Part shown: piece by piece, positions 7,413-16,591 of the stretch
Numbering within the stretch: the first letter of the stretch is position 1
Layout: each line of letters starts with the position of its first letter
DNA from: Amycolatopsis sp. A133
GTDB taxonomy: Bacteria; Actinomycetota; Actinomycetes; Mycobacteriales; Pseudonocardiaceae
Length of the DNA: 64,000 nt
Reading direction: 5' to 3'
Assembly: GCF_031082405.1 (NCBI RefSeq)
Contig: NZ_JAVHJU010000036.1
Span: 1-64,000, forward strand
The notes under the pieces: model-generated
Told to the model about the DNA's origin: nothing
The model's input: the letters and a program-made list of their open reading frames with translations, nothing else
The model's database searches: none
Position numbers and translations under genes: made by a program

Positions 7413-8741
7413 TCACCCGCCCGGCGGGGTCACCGTCAGCAGGGCCGCCAGCCCCAGCACCAAAGTACTCAGCACGACCTCCGCGGCCACCGCCAGCCGC
7501 AACCGGCGCAAATCCGCCGTTACCGTTGCCGTCGCGCCCGCTCCCGGGGCCGCCAGACCTCGCTGCACCACCCGCCGGGACCGGCTCGCCACCGCCAGCA
7601 GCAGCACGAACCCCGCGATCTTCAGCAGCACCAGCACCCCGAAGCGGGTCGTCCACAGGGACGACAGCGACGGCATGATGCGCAGCGCCAACACCGCTCC
7701 GCTGATCGCGATCGCCGTCACCGAGCCCGCCGCGATGCGGGAGAACCGGGCCGCCACCGGGGTCAGGTCCTCCCCGCTGCTCGGGCGGTACAGGCACACG
7801 GCCAGCTGGATCAGCCCGCCCGCCCACACGGCGATCGCGCCGAAGTGCACCAAGTCCGCCGAGACCGAGAAGAACATCACCGGGTCCGTGACCGGGTGGC
7901 CGGTGGCCGAGAACGTCAGGAGCACGAGGAACCCCGTCACCATGGTGAGGTTCTCGTACCGGGAACGCAGCCGGTCCGGCAGCTCCGGCCGCAGCAGCCT
8001 CGGCAGCAGCACGGCGAACGCCGCCACCGCGGCCAGCCTCAGGAGCAGCAGCTTCCCGTACGCGACGCGCAGCGTGTCCGCCAAGAGCCCCGTGTCGAAC
8101 ACCGCTCCGAGGCCCCGGCCGGCCGCGTACGGGCCCTGCAGCACGAACGCCGCGACCGTCGTCGCCGCGACCAGGCCGACGCCGCCCGACAGCAGGCGGC
8201 GGGCTCGGCGGTCGGTGCGGGCGGCCGGGCGGCACAGCACCACGAACACGAGGCCGCCGAGGAGCACCACCCCGAGGTAGGCCAGCCAGCGCACCGCCGT
8301 CGACGTCGTGTCGACCGCCGTGTCGGTGCCGGTGGCCGCCGAGACCGCGCCCGCCGAGGTCACGAGCGGCCCGGTGCCGACCACAAAGGCGAACGTGCCG
8401 CGCACCGGGTGCGAATCGGCCGAGACGAAGGCGTATTCGACCAGGTAACTGCCGTCCGGCAGGCCCGGCCGCAGCCGTACCCCGACCTCCTCGGCCACCT
8501 GGCCCGGCTGGAACACCGGGCCGGAGTCGACCTGGTGGCCTTCGAGGTCGACGACCTTGATCGACCCCGGCTGGATGCCGACGTTCTCCGACAGGGTGAT
8601 CGACACCAGGGACGGCGCCGCGCTCAGGCGGGCGCCGTCCCCGGGGGTCGACGAGACGACTTCGACGTGCGCCGAAGCCGGTGTGGCGCTGAACAGCAGC
8701 CAGCCGGCGAGCAGCGTCAGCAGGGTCAGCGCCCGCTTCAC
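7413..8741 (-). CDS. CopC-CopD fusion copper-resistance membrane protein
   Basis: A 442-residue protein. A signal peptide (VKRALTLLTLLAGWLLFSAT, cleaved around ASA-HV) leaves a mature N-terminal histidine, the classical CopC Cu(II) ligand, followed by the periplasmic-type CopC beta barrel to about residue 125 (SADSHPVRGTFAF is conserved). The rest is a CopD domain with eight or so membrane segments and conserved histidines such as SATGHPVTDP and DLVHFGAIAVW. Such fusions move or buffer copper at the membrane. The GTG start overlaps the stop of the upstream membrane-protein gene (GTGA), so the two are coupled. Confidence 0.9.
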   Translation of the reverse strand: MKRALTLLTLLAGWLLFSATPASAHVEVVSSTPGDGARLSAAPSLVSITLSENVGIQPGSIKVVDLEGHQVDSGPVFQPGQVAEEVGVRLRPGLPDGSYLVEYAFVSADSHPVRGTFAFVVGTGPLVTSAGAVSAATGTDTAVDTTSTAVRWLAYLGVVLLGGLVFVVLCRPAARTDRRARRLLSGGVGLVAATTVAAFVLQGPYAAGRGLGAVFDTGLLADTLRVAYGKLLLLRLAAVAAFAVLLPRLLRPELPDRLRSRYENLTMVTGFLVLLTFSATGHPVTDPVMFFSVSADLVHFGAIAVWAGGLIQLAVCLYRPSSGEDLTPVAARFSRIAAGSVTAIAISGAVLALRIMPSLSSLWTTRFGVLVLLKIAGFVLLLAVASRSRRVVQRGLAAPGAGATATVTADLRRLRLAVAAEVVLSTLVLGLAALLTVTPPGG

Positions 8742-9313
8742 GACGCGGCGAGCGCGGGCTGCCTCGGCACGCCGCAGGAGCAGCCGGTCAGTTCGCGTTC
8801 GGCGGCCGAGGCGCGCCGGTGCAGCACCACCGCGACGATCATCGGGATGGTGACGATCGTGTTGTAGAACAGGTGCAGCTCCACGCGCGGCACGAGCAGC
8901 TGGACGATGCTGGTGGGCACCTTCGAGCCGGCCAGCCGCCAGCCGGACTGGGCCTGGACGAACAGCAGCAGGTGCTCGATGTGGTGCCAGAACTGCAGGC
9001 CCAGCGCCAGGTTCCACCACTGCCGCGACCGGCCCGCGAACCCGCGCCGCAGAGCCCACAGGAACACCAGCATCACCAGCGCGTAGCCGTAGTGCAGCCA
9101 TTCCTGCGAAATCAGCCACGGGAACGGCACGCCGAGGATGCCGCGCGCCCGCGCGGTGGGCCAGCCGAACCCGTAGATCTGGACGGCCTGGACGATGTGC
9201 TCCGCCCAGTGCGCCACCACGACGAGCATGAACACGGCGAGCGCGCGGTGGTGGTGGCGGCTGTTGAGCCCGCCGAGGAACCCGCCCGGCCGGGCGATTT
9301 GAGACGTCGACAT
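8738..9313 (-). CDS. Histidine-rich integral membrane protein of unknown function
   Basis: A 191-residue protein with about four to five predicted membrane spans. Histidines are concentrated at span ends: RHHHRALAVF, VVAHWAEHIVQ, QEWLHYGYAL and LQFWHHIEHLLLF. The spacing suggests a metal or heme site inside the membrane, which fits its coupling to the copper protein CopC-CopD, but this is inference. The C-terminus has a CSC pair. I do not recognise a named family. Confidence 0.65.
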   Translation of the reverse strand: MSTSQIARPGGFLGGLNSRHHHRALAVFMLVVVAHWAEHIVQAVQIYGFGWPTARARGILGVPFPWLISQEWLHYGYALVMLVFLWALRRGFAGRSRQWWNLALGLQFWHHIEHLLLFVQAQSGWRLAGSKVPTSIVQLLVPRVELHLFYNTIVTIPMIVAVVLHRRASAAERELTGCSCGVPRQPALAAS

Positions 9314-9470
9314 GCTGACCCCAGTTCCCGAAGACGACGGTGTGCGTAGACGATAGCCGCTCCGGAACGATGATCCGTTACTCCGGATTGCTGATCTCGC
9401 AACGGAAATTACGATGCTCGGCGGATTGCCTGCCGCCGGGCGGGGCAGTGCGCCCCGCCCGCGCGACTGG

Positions 9471-10166
9471 TCAGTGCGCGACGAGGCCGGTCGGGCGGTC
9501 CGGCGACGGCGGGACGTGGAACAGCCGGGTGAACAGGTCCAGGTGCGCCGGGTCGCCCTGGACGCGGACCTTGCCGCTGGCGATGGCGTCCCGTGCGGAC
9601 AGGCTGCCCCGCAGCAGGTCCAGGATCGCCGGCCCCTGCGGCTCGATCACCAGGTCGGCGGCGGGCAGCGCGCCGGCGGAGGCCTTCAGCGCGCCGTCGT
9701 CGACCATGGCGTGCACGATCATCTCGCCGCCGAGGTGGTGCAGTTCGTAGTTGACGTGCACGCCCGCGGCGGCCTCCTCCTGGAAGGTCGTGTACAGCGA
9801 GATGATCGCGGCGTCGAGCGTGAAGACCTCGTCCGGCTTCGGGTAGCTCAGCGAACGAGCGCCCCACAGGCCGAGGTCGAGCACGATGTGGTCGAGTTCG
9901 CAGCCGTACTCGGTCAGCTCGTAGACGACGCCGGCGTCCAGCTGCGACAGAACGCGCCGGCGGACGACGCCCGCCTCTTCGAGCTCGTTGAGGCGGGAGG
10001 TCAGGATGCTGACCGGGATCCGCGGGAGGGTGCGCTGCAGGTCGTCGAACCGCTTCGGGCCGAGCATGAGATCACGCACCACGAGCAGTGACCACCGTTC
10101 GCCGACGATCTCGAGCGCCCGCGCCAAGCCGCAGAACTGTCCGTACGTGCGAGCAGAGGTAGTCAT
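9471..10166 (-). CDS. HxlR-type transcriptional regulator with SCP2-like C-terminal domain
   Basis: A 231-residue protein. Residues about 5-100 form an HxlR winged helix (GRWSLLVVRDL-type helix, here GERWSLLVVRDLMLGPKRFD, then SRLNELEEAGVVRR). Residues about 120-231 resemble an SCP2 sterol-carrier/ligand pocket domain. This two-domain layout is common in actinomycetes near secondary-metabolite genes. A close paralogue lies at 25.5 kb. The ATG at 10166 begins the conserved TSARTYGQFCG motif. It is divergent from the YcaO operon across a region that holds an array of dyads. Confidence 0.88.
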   Translation of the reverse strand: MTTSARTYGQFCGLARALEIVGERWSLLVVRDLMLGPKRFDDLQRTLPRIPVSILTSRLNELEEAGVVRRRVLSQLDAGVVYELTEYGCELDHIVLDLGLWGARSLSYPKPDEVFTLDAAIISLYTTFQEEAAAGVHVNYELHHLGGEMIVHAMVDDGALKASAGALPAADLVIEPQGPAILDLLRGSLSARDAIASGKVRVQGDPAHLDLFTRLFHVPPSPDRPTGLVAH

Positions 10167-10334
10167 ACTCGGGTCCTCACTTGTCTCGGGGTGCCAGGCC
10201 GGGCGCCGCCCGATTCGCGCAGGGCCGCGAGTTCGGTTACGGTCCCCCGTGACGCGCCGTGCCGCCACGGGCGTCGCTGTCTACGGTGACGGTTCGCCGC
10301 CGTGCCCGGCCAGTGAGCCGTACACCGCCGCCCC

Positions 10335-10390
10335 ATGTGTTTCGCACGCCGGACCATGCGTTTTGCACGACTTCCCCGTGCTCACGGCAC
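10335..10390. promoter_or_regulatory. Dyad array 1, upstream of YcaO operon
   Basis: Three 13-bp dyads of the form RTGY-N5-GCAC: ATGTGTTTCGCAC at 10335, ATGCGTTTTGCAC at 10356 and GTGCTCACGGCAC at 10378. Start-to-start spacings are 21 and 22 bp, two helical turns, so all sites face the same side of the helix. The array ends 75 bp before the YcaO start codon. The middle copy recurs exactly at 17496. It is probably an operator for a cooperatively binding dimer. Confidence 0.7.
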
Positions 10391-10465
10391 TGGTCGAGTA
10401 GACGTCGGGTGGAGCAGGATTCCCTGGTCTCCCATCTCGCCTCCCGACGACCGGCAGGAGAGCTC

Positions 10466-12787
10466 ATGCGCACGACAGCGGTGGACGCGTGGGTCCCGGA
10501 CGACGGGGGCGCCGCGGCCGCGCCCGCCGCTCCCACGCGGTCCCCGGCGTTCCGGCGGCACCTGCGGGCGGAGGTCCGGGCCGGCAAAGGGGCGTACCTG
10601 TTCTCCGAGCAGGGCGTGATCGCGATGCGCGGGGCGAAGATCGAGTCGCTGGCCGCGCTGCTGGACGGCACGCACGACCTCGAGCGGCTGCTGCGCGGCC
10701 GTCCCGGCGGGATGGCGCCGGAGGAGGTCGCCGCGCTGCTGGCCCAGCTCGTCGACGCGGGGCTGGTGACGCTGCGCAGCCAGGGCGGCGACGAGCGGCC
10801 CGGCGACGAGCACGCGCTGGCCTACTGGGACGCCTGCGGCGTCGACGCCGACGTGGTCGCGGCCCGGCAGGGCACCGTGCGGCTGACCGCGGTCGGCGAC
10901 AGCGCCGACGGCGTCGACCCCGGCGCGGTCGAGCGGGCACTGGCCGGGGCCGGCCTCGAAGTGGTGCGCCCGGACACCGGCGCCGCCGACCTGTCGGTGG
11001 TGCTGTGCGCCGACTACCTCGACCCGCGGCTGGCCCGGATCGACGCGGAGCACCGGCGGGCCGGGCGGCCGTGGCTGCTGGCGCGCCCGTTCGGGGCCCA
11101 GGTGTGGATCGGGCCCGTGCTGCAGCCCGACGGCGCGTGCTGGCACTGCCTGACCCACCGGCTGTGGGGACACCGGCACGCCGAAGCGTGCGTCCAGGAG
11201 GAGCTCGGCCACGCCGGCCCGGCACGCCGCCCGGTCTCGGCGCTGCCGCCGCTCACCTCGGCCGCGGCGCACCTCATCGCGCTGGAGGCGGCCAAGTGGG
11301 TGGCCGGGTACCGCCACCGCGGCCAGCAGTGCGTGTGGACGCTCGACACGCTCGACCTGCAGGGCAGGCTGCACGAGCTGCGCCGCCGCCCGCAGTGCCC
11401 CCGCTGCGGCGACCCGTGGCTGGTGGCGTGGCGCTCGACGCGCCCGGTCGTGCTGCAGCCGGCCAGGAAGGCGACCACCGGGGGCGGCGGGCACCGCACG
11501 GCGACGCCGGCGCAGATGCTCGACCGGCACCGGCACCTGGTCAGCCCGGTCACCGGGATCATCAAGGAGATCCAGCCCGACCCGGCCGCGCCGTGGTTCG
11601 CCAACGCCTACCGCTCCGGGCCCAACATCGCCCGCGGCGTCACCGGGATGGCCGCGCTGCGCGCCGGATTGCGCTGCGAGAACGGCGGCAAGGGCGTCAG
11701 CCCGCTCGACGCCGAGGTCAGCGCGCTCTGCGAGGCCGCGGAACGGTTCTCCGGCAACTTCCAGGGCGACGAGCTGCGCATCCGCGGCTCCTACGCCGAG
11801 CTGGGCGAGGAAGCCGTGCACCCCAACGAGTGCATGCTCTTCGCGGACCGGCAGTACGCCGAGCGTGCGACCTGGAACCCCGAACACGCGGACTTCCAGC
11901 GCGTCGGCGAGCCGTTCGACTGCGCGGCCCCGATCGACTGGACGCCGGTGTGGTCGCTGTCCGGGCGCCGCCGTCTGCTGCCGACGTCCTACCTGTACTA
12001 CGGAACCCCGCGGGAGGGCGCGGCGCGCGGGGTGCGCGCCGACTCCAACGGCGCCGCGGCGGGCAGCAGCCTGGAGGACGCGATCCTGCAGGGCGCGCTG
12101 GAACTCGTCGAACGCGACGCCGTCGCGCTGTGGTGGTACAACCGCACGCCGGTGCCGGGTGTCGACCTCGCCTCCTTCGCCGACCCGTGGCTGGACGAGA
12201 TGGTCGCGAGCTACGCCGGGATCGGCCGTCAGCTGTGGGTCCTCGACGTGACCTCGGACCTGGGGATCCCGGTGACCGTGGCGCTGTCGCGGCGGATCGA
12301 CGGGCCGCACGAAGACATCATGCTGGGCTTCGGTGCGCACCTCGACCCGCGGATCGCCGTGCGCCGCGCGGTGACCGAGCTCAACCAGATGCTGCCCGTC
12401 GTGCAGGCCGCCGGCCACGGCCTCGACGACCCGGACGCGCGGCGCTGGCTCGAGTACGCCACCGTCGCGAACCAGCCGTACCTGCGGCCCGCGGCCGGGC
12501 AGCGGATGCGGACCGCCGCGGACTTCCGGTTCGTCAACCGGGCCGACGTCCGCGACGACGTCGAGGCGCTGACCCGGGTGTTCGACCGCGCCGGGCTGGA
12601 GCTGCTGGTGCTCGACCAGACCCGGCCGGACGTCGGGATCCCGGTGGTCAAGGTGCTGGCGCCGGGGCTGCGCCCGTTCTGGGCCCGCTTCGCGCCCGGA
12701 CGGCTCTTCGACGTCCCGGTGCGGCTGGGCAGGCTCGACGCACCGACCCCGTACGAGCGGCTCAACCCGTTCCCCATGTTCCTGTGA
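10466..12787 (+). CDS. YcaO cyclodehydratase fused to E1-like leader-binding domain (TOMM C-D fusion)
   Basis: A 773-residue protein. The first 350 residues are an E1-ubiquitin-activating-like, leader-peptide-binding region with two zinc cysteine pairs, CWHC near 225 and CPRC near 311. From about 370 to the end is a YcaO domain: SPLDAEVSALCEAAERFSG near 414 and SLEDAILQGALELVERDA near 535 carry the ATP/Mg glutamates. The C-terminus NPFPMFL is the proline-rich tail needed by azoline-forming YcaOs. It should convert Cys/Ser/Thr of a precursor peptide to azolines. GGAGAGCTC precedes the ATG. The SagB-type dehydrogenase follows 48 bp later. No precursor lies immediately adjacent. Confidence 0.9.
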   Translation: MRTTAVDAWVPDDGGAAAAPAAPTRSPAFRRHLRAEVRAGKGAYLFSEQGVIAMRGAKIESLAALLDGTHDLERLLRGRPGGMAPEEVAALLAQLVDAGLVTLRSQGGDERPGDEHALAYWDACGVDADVVAARQGTVRLTAVGDSADGVDPGAVERALAGAGLEVVRPDTGAADLSVVLCADYLDPRLARIDAEHRRAGRPWLLARPFGAQVWIGPVLQPDGACWHCLTHRLWGHRHAEACVQEELGHAGPARRPVSALPPLTSAAAHLIALEAAKWVAGYRHRGQQCVWTLDTLDLQGRLHELRRRPQCPRCGDPWLVAWRSTRPVVLQPARKATTGGGGHRTATPAQMLDRHRHLVSPVTGIIKEIQPDPAAPWFANAYRSGPNIARGVTGMAALRAGLRCENGGKGVSPLDAEVSALCEAAERFSGNFQGDELRIRGSYAELGEEAVHPNECMLFADRQYAERATWNPEHADFQRVGEPFDCAAPIDWTPVWSLSGRRRLLPTSYLYYGTPREGAARGVRADSNGAAAGSSLEDAILQGALELVERDAVALWWYNRTPVPGVDLASFADPWLDEMVASYAGIGRQLWVLDVTSDLGIPVTVALSRRIDGPHEDIMLGFGAHLDPRIAVRRAVTELNQMLPVVQAAGHGLDDPDARRWLEYATVANQPYLRPAAGQRMRTAADFRFVNRADVRDDVEALTRVFDRAGLELLVLDQTRPDVGIPVVKVLAPGLRPFWARFAPGRLFDVPVRLGRLDAPTPYERLNPFPMFL

Positions 12788-12835
12788 AGGCGCCCGCGGG
12801 CGCCCGCTGTTCGTTGTCCGCTTGAGGAGTTGGCC

Positions 12836-14281
12836 TTGCCTGCTGAGCGCCCGGAGGGGATCCCGGAGACCATCCGGCTCTGGTCCCTCACCGAAGACAC
12901 CCTGCTGGAGGCGGGGGACGACGACACGGTCGTCGCGATCACCTGGTGGGGCGAGTACGAGCTGCCGGGCATTCCCGGGCCGGTCCGCGAGTCGCTGAGC
13001 CGGATGGTGCTCGGCCCGGTGTCGATGCGCAACCTCGCGTCGTCGGCGAGCGGGGGTTCCGAAGCCTGGGCGGTCGTGCTGCGCAAGGTCCTCAGCCGGC
13101 TGTCCGGCTCGGTGGTGCACTCGCTGGCGCTCAACGACGGCCGCGGGCCGGTGCTCTCGGCGATCCCGGTGACCCAGTCCCCGGTCTTCCCGACCGATCC
13201 GGTGCCGCCCGGCAGGCTGATCAAGCTGTCGCGGTTCTCGGCGATGCGCCCGGACAGCGGCGGTCTGCTGCTCGAGTCGCCCCGCGCCCGGTACCGGGTC
13301 GCGCTGCTGCGGCCGCCCGCGGTGAGCGTCGCGTCGTCGCTGGCCGGGCCGGTCACCGTCGCGCAGGTCGCCGAGACCACCGGGCTGACCGAGGCGCTCG
13401 TGGCGGACGTCGTGGCGTTCCTGGTCGCCGCGGGCGTGGTGCTGGTGGCCGACGACTGGGCGGCGTTCGCCGAGGACACCGACGCGGAACTGGCCGTCTG
13501 GTCGCCCGACGACCTGATGTTCCACGCCCGCAGCCGGACGTGGCAGAAGGGCGGGCCGCCGGACCCGGAGGCGCACCGGAAGGGCACCGAGCCGCCGGTG
13601 GTCAAGCAGATCACCGCCGGCCCGACCTTCCCGCTGCACCGACCCGACCCGGCGGTGCTCGAGGCGACCGACCCGACGCTGAGCACGTTGCTCGAACACG
13701 ACCACAGCTGCCCCGAGGTCACCGAGCGCGCGCTGTCGGCCGAGCAGGTCGGGGAGCTGCTCTACCGCGCGGCCCGGGTCCGGTCGATCGGGCCGGCGTA
13801 CCTGCCCGGCGGGCCCGGCCACGAGGCCTCCCAGCGGCCGTACTTCAGCATCGCCTGCCTGTACGAGCTGGAGATCTACGTCGGGATCAACCGCTGCGCG
13901 GGCCTGGCGCGGGGGATCTACCACTACGACCCGCTGTGGCACACGCTGACGCTGATCAACGACGACATGGGCGTCCTCGACGGCATGCTCGACCTGGCGA
14001 TGATCGGCGCCGGCAGCCACCGCAGGCCCTCGGTGCTGCTGACGATGACCGCGCGGATGTCGCGGATCGCCTGGGTGCTCGGCAGTGCCGCGTACGCGAC
14101 GACGCTGGTGCACGTCGGCGCGCTGCAGCAGGTCCTCTACCTGACGGCGAAGGCGATGGGACTGACCGCGCACGCGGTGCCGGTGGACGCCGGCGACCGC
14201 GTCGACCGCTCGCTGAAACTGGAGTGGCCGGCCGAGGTCAGCGTCGGCGAATGCGTCCTGGACTTCCCGCTCGCGCGGTGA
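12836..14281 (+). CDS. SagB-type FMN dehydrogenase (azoline oxidase)
   Basis: A 481-residue protein. The C-terminal half (about 280-481) is the nitroreductase-fold SagB domain, recognised from the RSIGPAYLPGGPG FMN-binding region, YHYDPLWHTL and the late AKAMGLTAHAVPVD helix-strand. The N-terminal half is the poorly conserved extension common in actinomycete TOMM dehydrogenases. It should oxidise azolines to azoles. The TTG at 12836 is preferred because a GAGGA ribosome site lies seven bases upstream. A perfect 16-bp palindrome, GGCGCCCGCGGGCGCC at 12789, separates it from the YcaO gene and may adjust downstream expression. Confidence 0.87.
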   Translation: MPAERPEGIPETIRLWSLTEDTLLEAGDDDTVVAITWWGEYELPGIPGPVRESLSRMVLGPVSMRNLASSASGGSEAWAVVLRKVLSRLSGSVVHSLALNDGRGPVLSAIPVTQSPVFPTDPVPPGRLIKLSRFSAMRPDSGGLLLESPRARYRVALLRPPAVSVASSLAGPVTVAQVAETTGLTEALVADVVAFLVAAGVVLVADDWAAFAEDTDAELAVWSPDDLMFHARSRTWQKGGPPDPEAHRKGTEPPVVKQITAGPTFPLHRPDPAVLEATDPTLSTLLEHDHSCPEVTERALSAEQVGELLYRAARVRSIGPAYLPGGPGHEASQRPYFSIACLYELEIYVGINRCAGLARGIYHYDPLWHTLTLINDDMGVLDGMLDLAMIGAGSHRRPSVLLTMTARMSRIAWVLGSAAYATTLVHVGALQQVLYLTAKAMGLTAHAVPVDAGDRVDRSLKLEWPAEVSVGECVLDFPLAR

Positions 14282-14341
14282 AACGGCGGTCCGCCCGGTA
14301 CGTCCGCCCTGTTACCTTGGTGTCGCCGGGGTGCGGGGGGT

Positions 14342-15592
14342 ATGCGGGAGAGGGGCCGTGGTCAGCCGGTGCGGATTCGCGGTGCGTGGTTTCGGGAACG
14401 GGACGACGGGCAAGCTCCCCCGTTCAGGGAGGAGCGGCCCGGCAGCCGCACGCTCGTCTTCGGCGCCCAGGCCGTGGCCGCCGCCGCGGTGGCGTCACTG
14501 GCGTTCCTGCCCGTGCTGGCCGGGCGGGAGCCCTGGTTCGTGCGGCTGGCCGCGCTGGTCTGCGCCGCGGCGCTCGCGGGCGCGCACGTGGCCTGGTTCG
14601 CTCGCGGCCGCGTCCGGCGTCCGGTGCTGGCTCTCGTCGTGCAGGCCGCACTGGGATTCCTGCCGTTCCTGCAGCTCGGCGCGTTGTGGAGCACGGCGCC
14701 CAGCTTCTTCGCCGGCGGGCTGCTGCTGGCGTTCCGGCCGGGAAAGGCGGTGCCCGGCGCGGTGCTGGTGTGCGTCGCGGCGGGCGGCGTCTCGGGGTGG
14801 TCGGCCGGTTCGGTGGACGCGGCGGTGGCGGGTGCGGTGTCGGCCGGGGTGGCCGCGCTGACGCTGTTCGGGCTCGCCACGGCCGCGCGGCTGGTGGCCG
14901 AGCGCGCGGACGAGGTGCGCGAGCTGAAGCGCCAGGCCATCGCCGAGGAGCGGAAGCGGTTTTCCCGCGACCTGCACGACCTGCTGGGGTTGAGCCTTTC
15001 GGCGATCACCCTCAAGGGTGAACTGGTCGACCGGCTGGTGCTGAGCAGACCCGCGCAGGCGAAGGACGAACTGGCGGAGCTGCTGGTGATGTCGCGACGG
15101 GCGCTGGCCGACGTCCGCACGATCGCCGCGGGCTACCGCGAGCTGTCGCTGGACGACGAGTGCCGCGCGGCGGCGGCGGTGCTGAGCGCGGCCGGCACCC
15201 GGGTGACGGTCGCCCGTTCGGGTATCGGCGACCTGCCGCCGCGGGTGGCGACGGCGCTGGCCACGGCGCTGCGCGAAGGGGTGACGAACGTGGTGCGCCA
15301 CAGCACGGCGAGCTGGTGCGCGTTTTCGGTGAGCACGGAGGACGGAACGGCCTGGCTGGAGATCGTCAACGACGGCGCGGGCGGCGCGGCGGGCGGCGGC
15401 GTGGATTCCGGTGCGGGGCTGCGCAACTTGAGCGCACGCGTCGAGGATTTGAAGGGCACGCTGACGACCGAAGCCGGCGCGGACGGCACGCACCGGCTGG
15501 TGGTGGCGATCCCGGTCCGCGAACCACGGGCACCGCGGGCGCCACGCACACCGCGCGCACCGCGCCAGGGCGGCCGGCGGTGGGCGAGCTGA
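14342..15592 (+). CDS. NarL/DesK-type sensor histidine kinase
   Basis: A 416-residue membrane kinase. About five to six hydrophobic spans occupy residues 38-185. The HisKA_3 dimerisation helix has RDLHDLLGLSLSAITLKGEL with the phospho-histidine near 212, and the HATPase domain has LREGVTNVVRHS and GAGLRNLSARV boxes. The C-terminal 25 residues are a low-complexity Arg-Ala-Pro tail (RAPRAPRTPRAP). It begins 60 bp after the SagB gene on the same strand, so co-transcription with the RiPP genes is plausible, and it converges on its likely partner regulator at 15.7 kb. Confidence 0.88.
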   Translation: MRERGRGQPVRIRGAWFRERDDGQAPPFREERPGSRTLVFGAQAVAAAAVASLAFLPVLAGREPWFVRLAALVCAAALAGAHVAWFARGRVRRPVLALVVQAALGFLPFLQLGALWSTAPSFFAGGLLLAFRPGKAVPGAVLVCVAAGGVSGWSAGSVDAAVAGAVSAGVAALTLFGLATAARLVAERADEVRELKRQAIAEERKRFSRDLHDLLGLSLSAITLKGELVDRLVLSRPAQAKDELAELLVMSRRALADVRTIAAGYRELSLDDECRAAAAVLSAAGTRVTVARSGIGDLPPRVATALATALREGVTNVVRHSTASWCAFSVSTEDGTAWLEIVNDGAGGAAGGGVDSGAGLRNLSARVEDLKGTLTTEAGADGTHRLVVAIPVREPRAPRAPRTPRAPRQGGRRWAS

Positions 15593-15636
15593 GGCGGTAA
15601 GCGCTTTCCACCTCGGGCGGTGCGGGGCCGGCTCAA

Positions 15637-15720
15637 GCGCCCCAATGTGGCGTTCGGTGCGCTCAACGCACCCAATGTGGCGTTCGGTGCGTTGGACGCA
15701 ACCAACGCCACATTGGGGCG
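15637..15720. repeat. 84-bp CCCAATGTGGCGTT element, copy 1
   Basis: Two direct 30-bp units starting CCCAATGTGGCGTTCGGTGC (15641 and 15671) are followed by an inverted half ending ACGCCACATTGGGGCG, so the element can fold into a long hairpin. All 84 bases are identical to 49930-50013. It lies between a convergent kinase and response-regulator gene and could act as a bidirectional terminator. Confidence 0.9.
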
Positions 15721-15730
15721 GTAGGGCCTG

Positions 15731-16336
15731 CTAGAGCCACTCGGCTTCGGTGGCGATGCGGATCGCGTGGACGCGGTTGCGGGCGTTCAGCTTGGTCACC
15801 ACCGCCGCCAGGTAGTTGCGGACCGTGCCCGCCGACAGGAACAGCTCCGACGCGATGTCCGCGACCGTGCGCCCGCGGGCCGCCAGCGAGAGGATCTCGA
15901 TCTCGCGGGGGGTGAGCGGGCAGTCGTCGGTCTCCCAGGCCGCCAAGGCCAGCTCGCTGTCGATCACCCGGCGGCCGATCGCCACCGAGCGGACCGCGTT
16001 CGCCAGCTTGTCCGACGGCGCGTCCTTCAGCAGGAAGCCGTTGACCTTGGCGTCCAGCGCCCGGCGGACCGTGCCCGGCCGGCCGAGGCTGGTGAGGATG
16101 AGCGTGTGGCAGTCGGGGAGGCTCTCGTGGATCTCGATCGCCGCGGACAGGCCGTCCTTGCCCGGCAGATCGATGTCGATGACCGCGACGTCGGGCTGGG
16201 ACGCCTTCGCGGCCGGGAGGATCTGGTCGCCCGAAGACACTTCGGCCACCACTTCGATGTCCGATTCCAGGTTCAGGAGGGCGACCAGGGCGCCGCGGAC
16301 CATGTGCATGTCCTCGGCCAGCAACACCTTGATCAC
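15731..16336 (-). CDS. NarL/LuxR-type response regulator 1
   Basis: A 201-residue two-domain regulator. The receiver domain starts VIKVLLAEDMHMVRGALVAL with the acidic pocket ED, a phospho-acceptor aspartate in VAVIDIDLPGKDG near residue 50, and the lysine in FLLKDAP. The LuxR helix-turn-helix (CPLTPREIEILSLAARGRTV to LSAGTVRNYL) fills the last 65 residues. The GTG at 16336 is preferred because GAGG lies seven bases upstream and the length then equals its paralogue at 18.3 kb; a GTG at 16351 is possible. It is convergent with the sensor kinase at 14.3 kb and probably its partner. Confidence 0.9.
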   Translation of the reverse strand: MIKVLLAEDMHMVRGALVALLNLESDIEVVAEVSSGDQILPAAKASQPDVAVIDIDLPGKDGLSAAIEIHESLPDCHTLILTSLGRPGTVRRALDAKVNGFLLKDAPSDKLANAVRSVAIGRRVIDSELALAAWETDDCPLTPREIEILSLAARGRTVADIASELFLSAGTVRNYLAAVVTKLNARNRVHAIRIATEAEWL

Positions 16337-16591
16337 GACGGTACCTCGCACCCCAGTCCGGCGACTCCGAAGGGCAATTGTACGCCATTGCGCGACAGCG
16401 CCGGTGTTTCCGCGTTCGCGGCCGCCGTGAATACCGAATTGCCCGGCCGGTTACCCGAGTTCGGCCGGTGACCGCAATCCTGCCGCCGATGTCGGCAGGT
16501 TGGGCCGAATGGCTGCGGTTCGGCCCGGACCGGGTGAGCCCGCCGCCCGCGGATTAACGGACGGCGGATTCGGGGTCCGTCAATTGCACGC

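Noticed and set aside
10382..14173. Long minus-strand open frame opposite the YcaO and SagB genes
   Set aside because: Low-complexity Arg/Val/His-rich antisense product without motifs; the plus strand has complete, family-matching genes.
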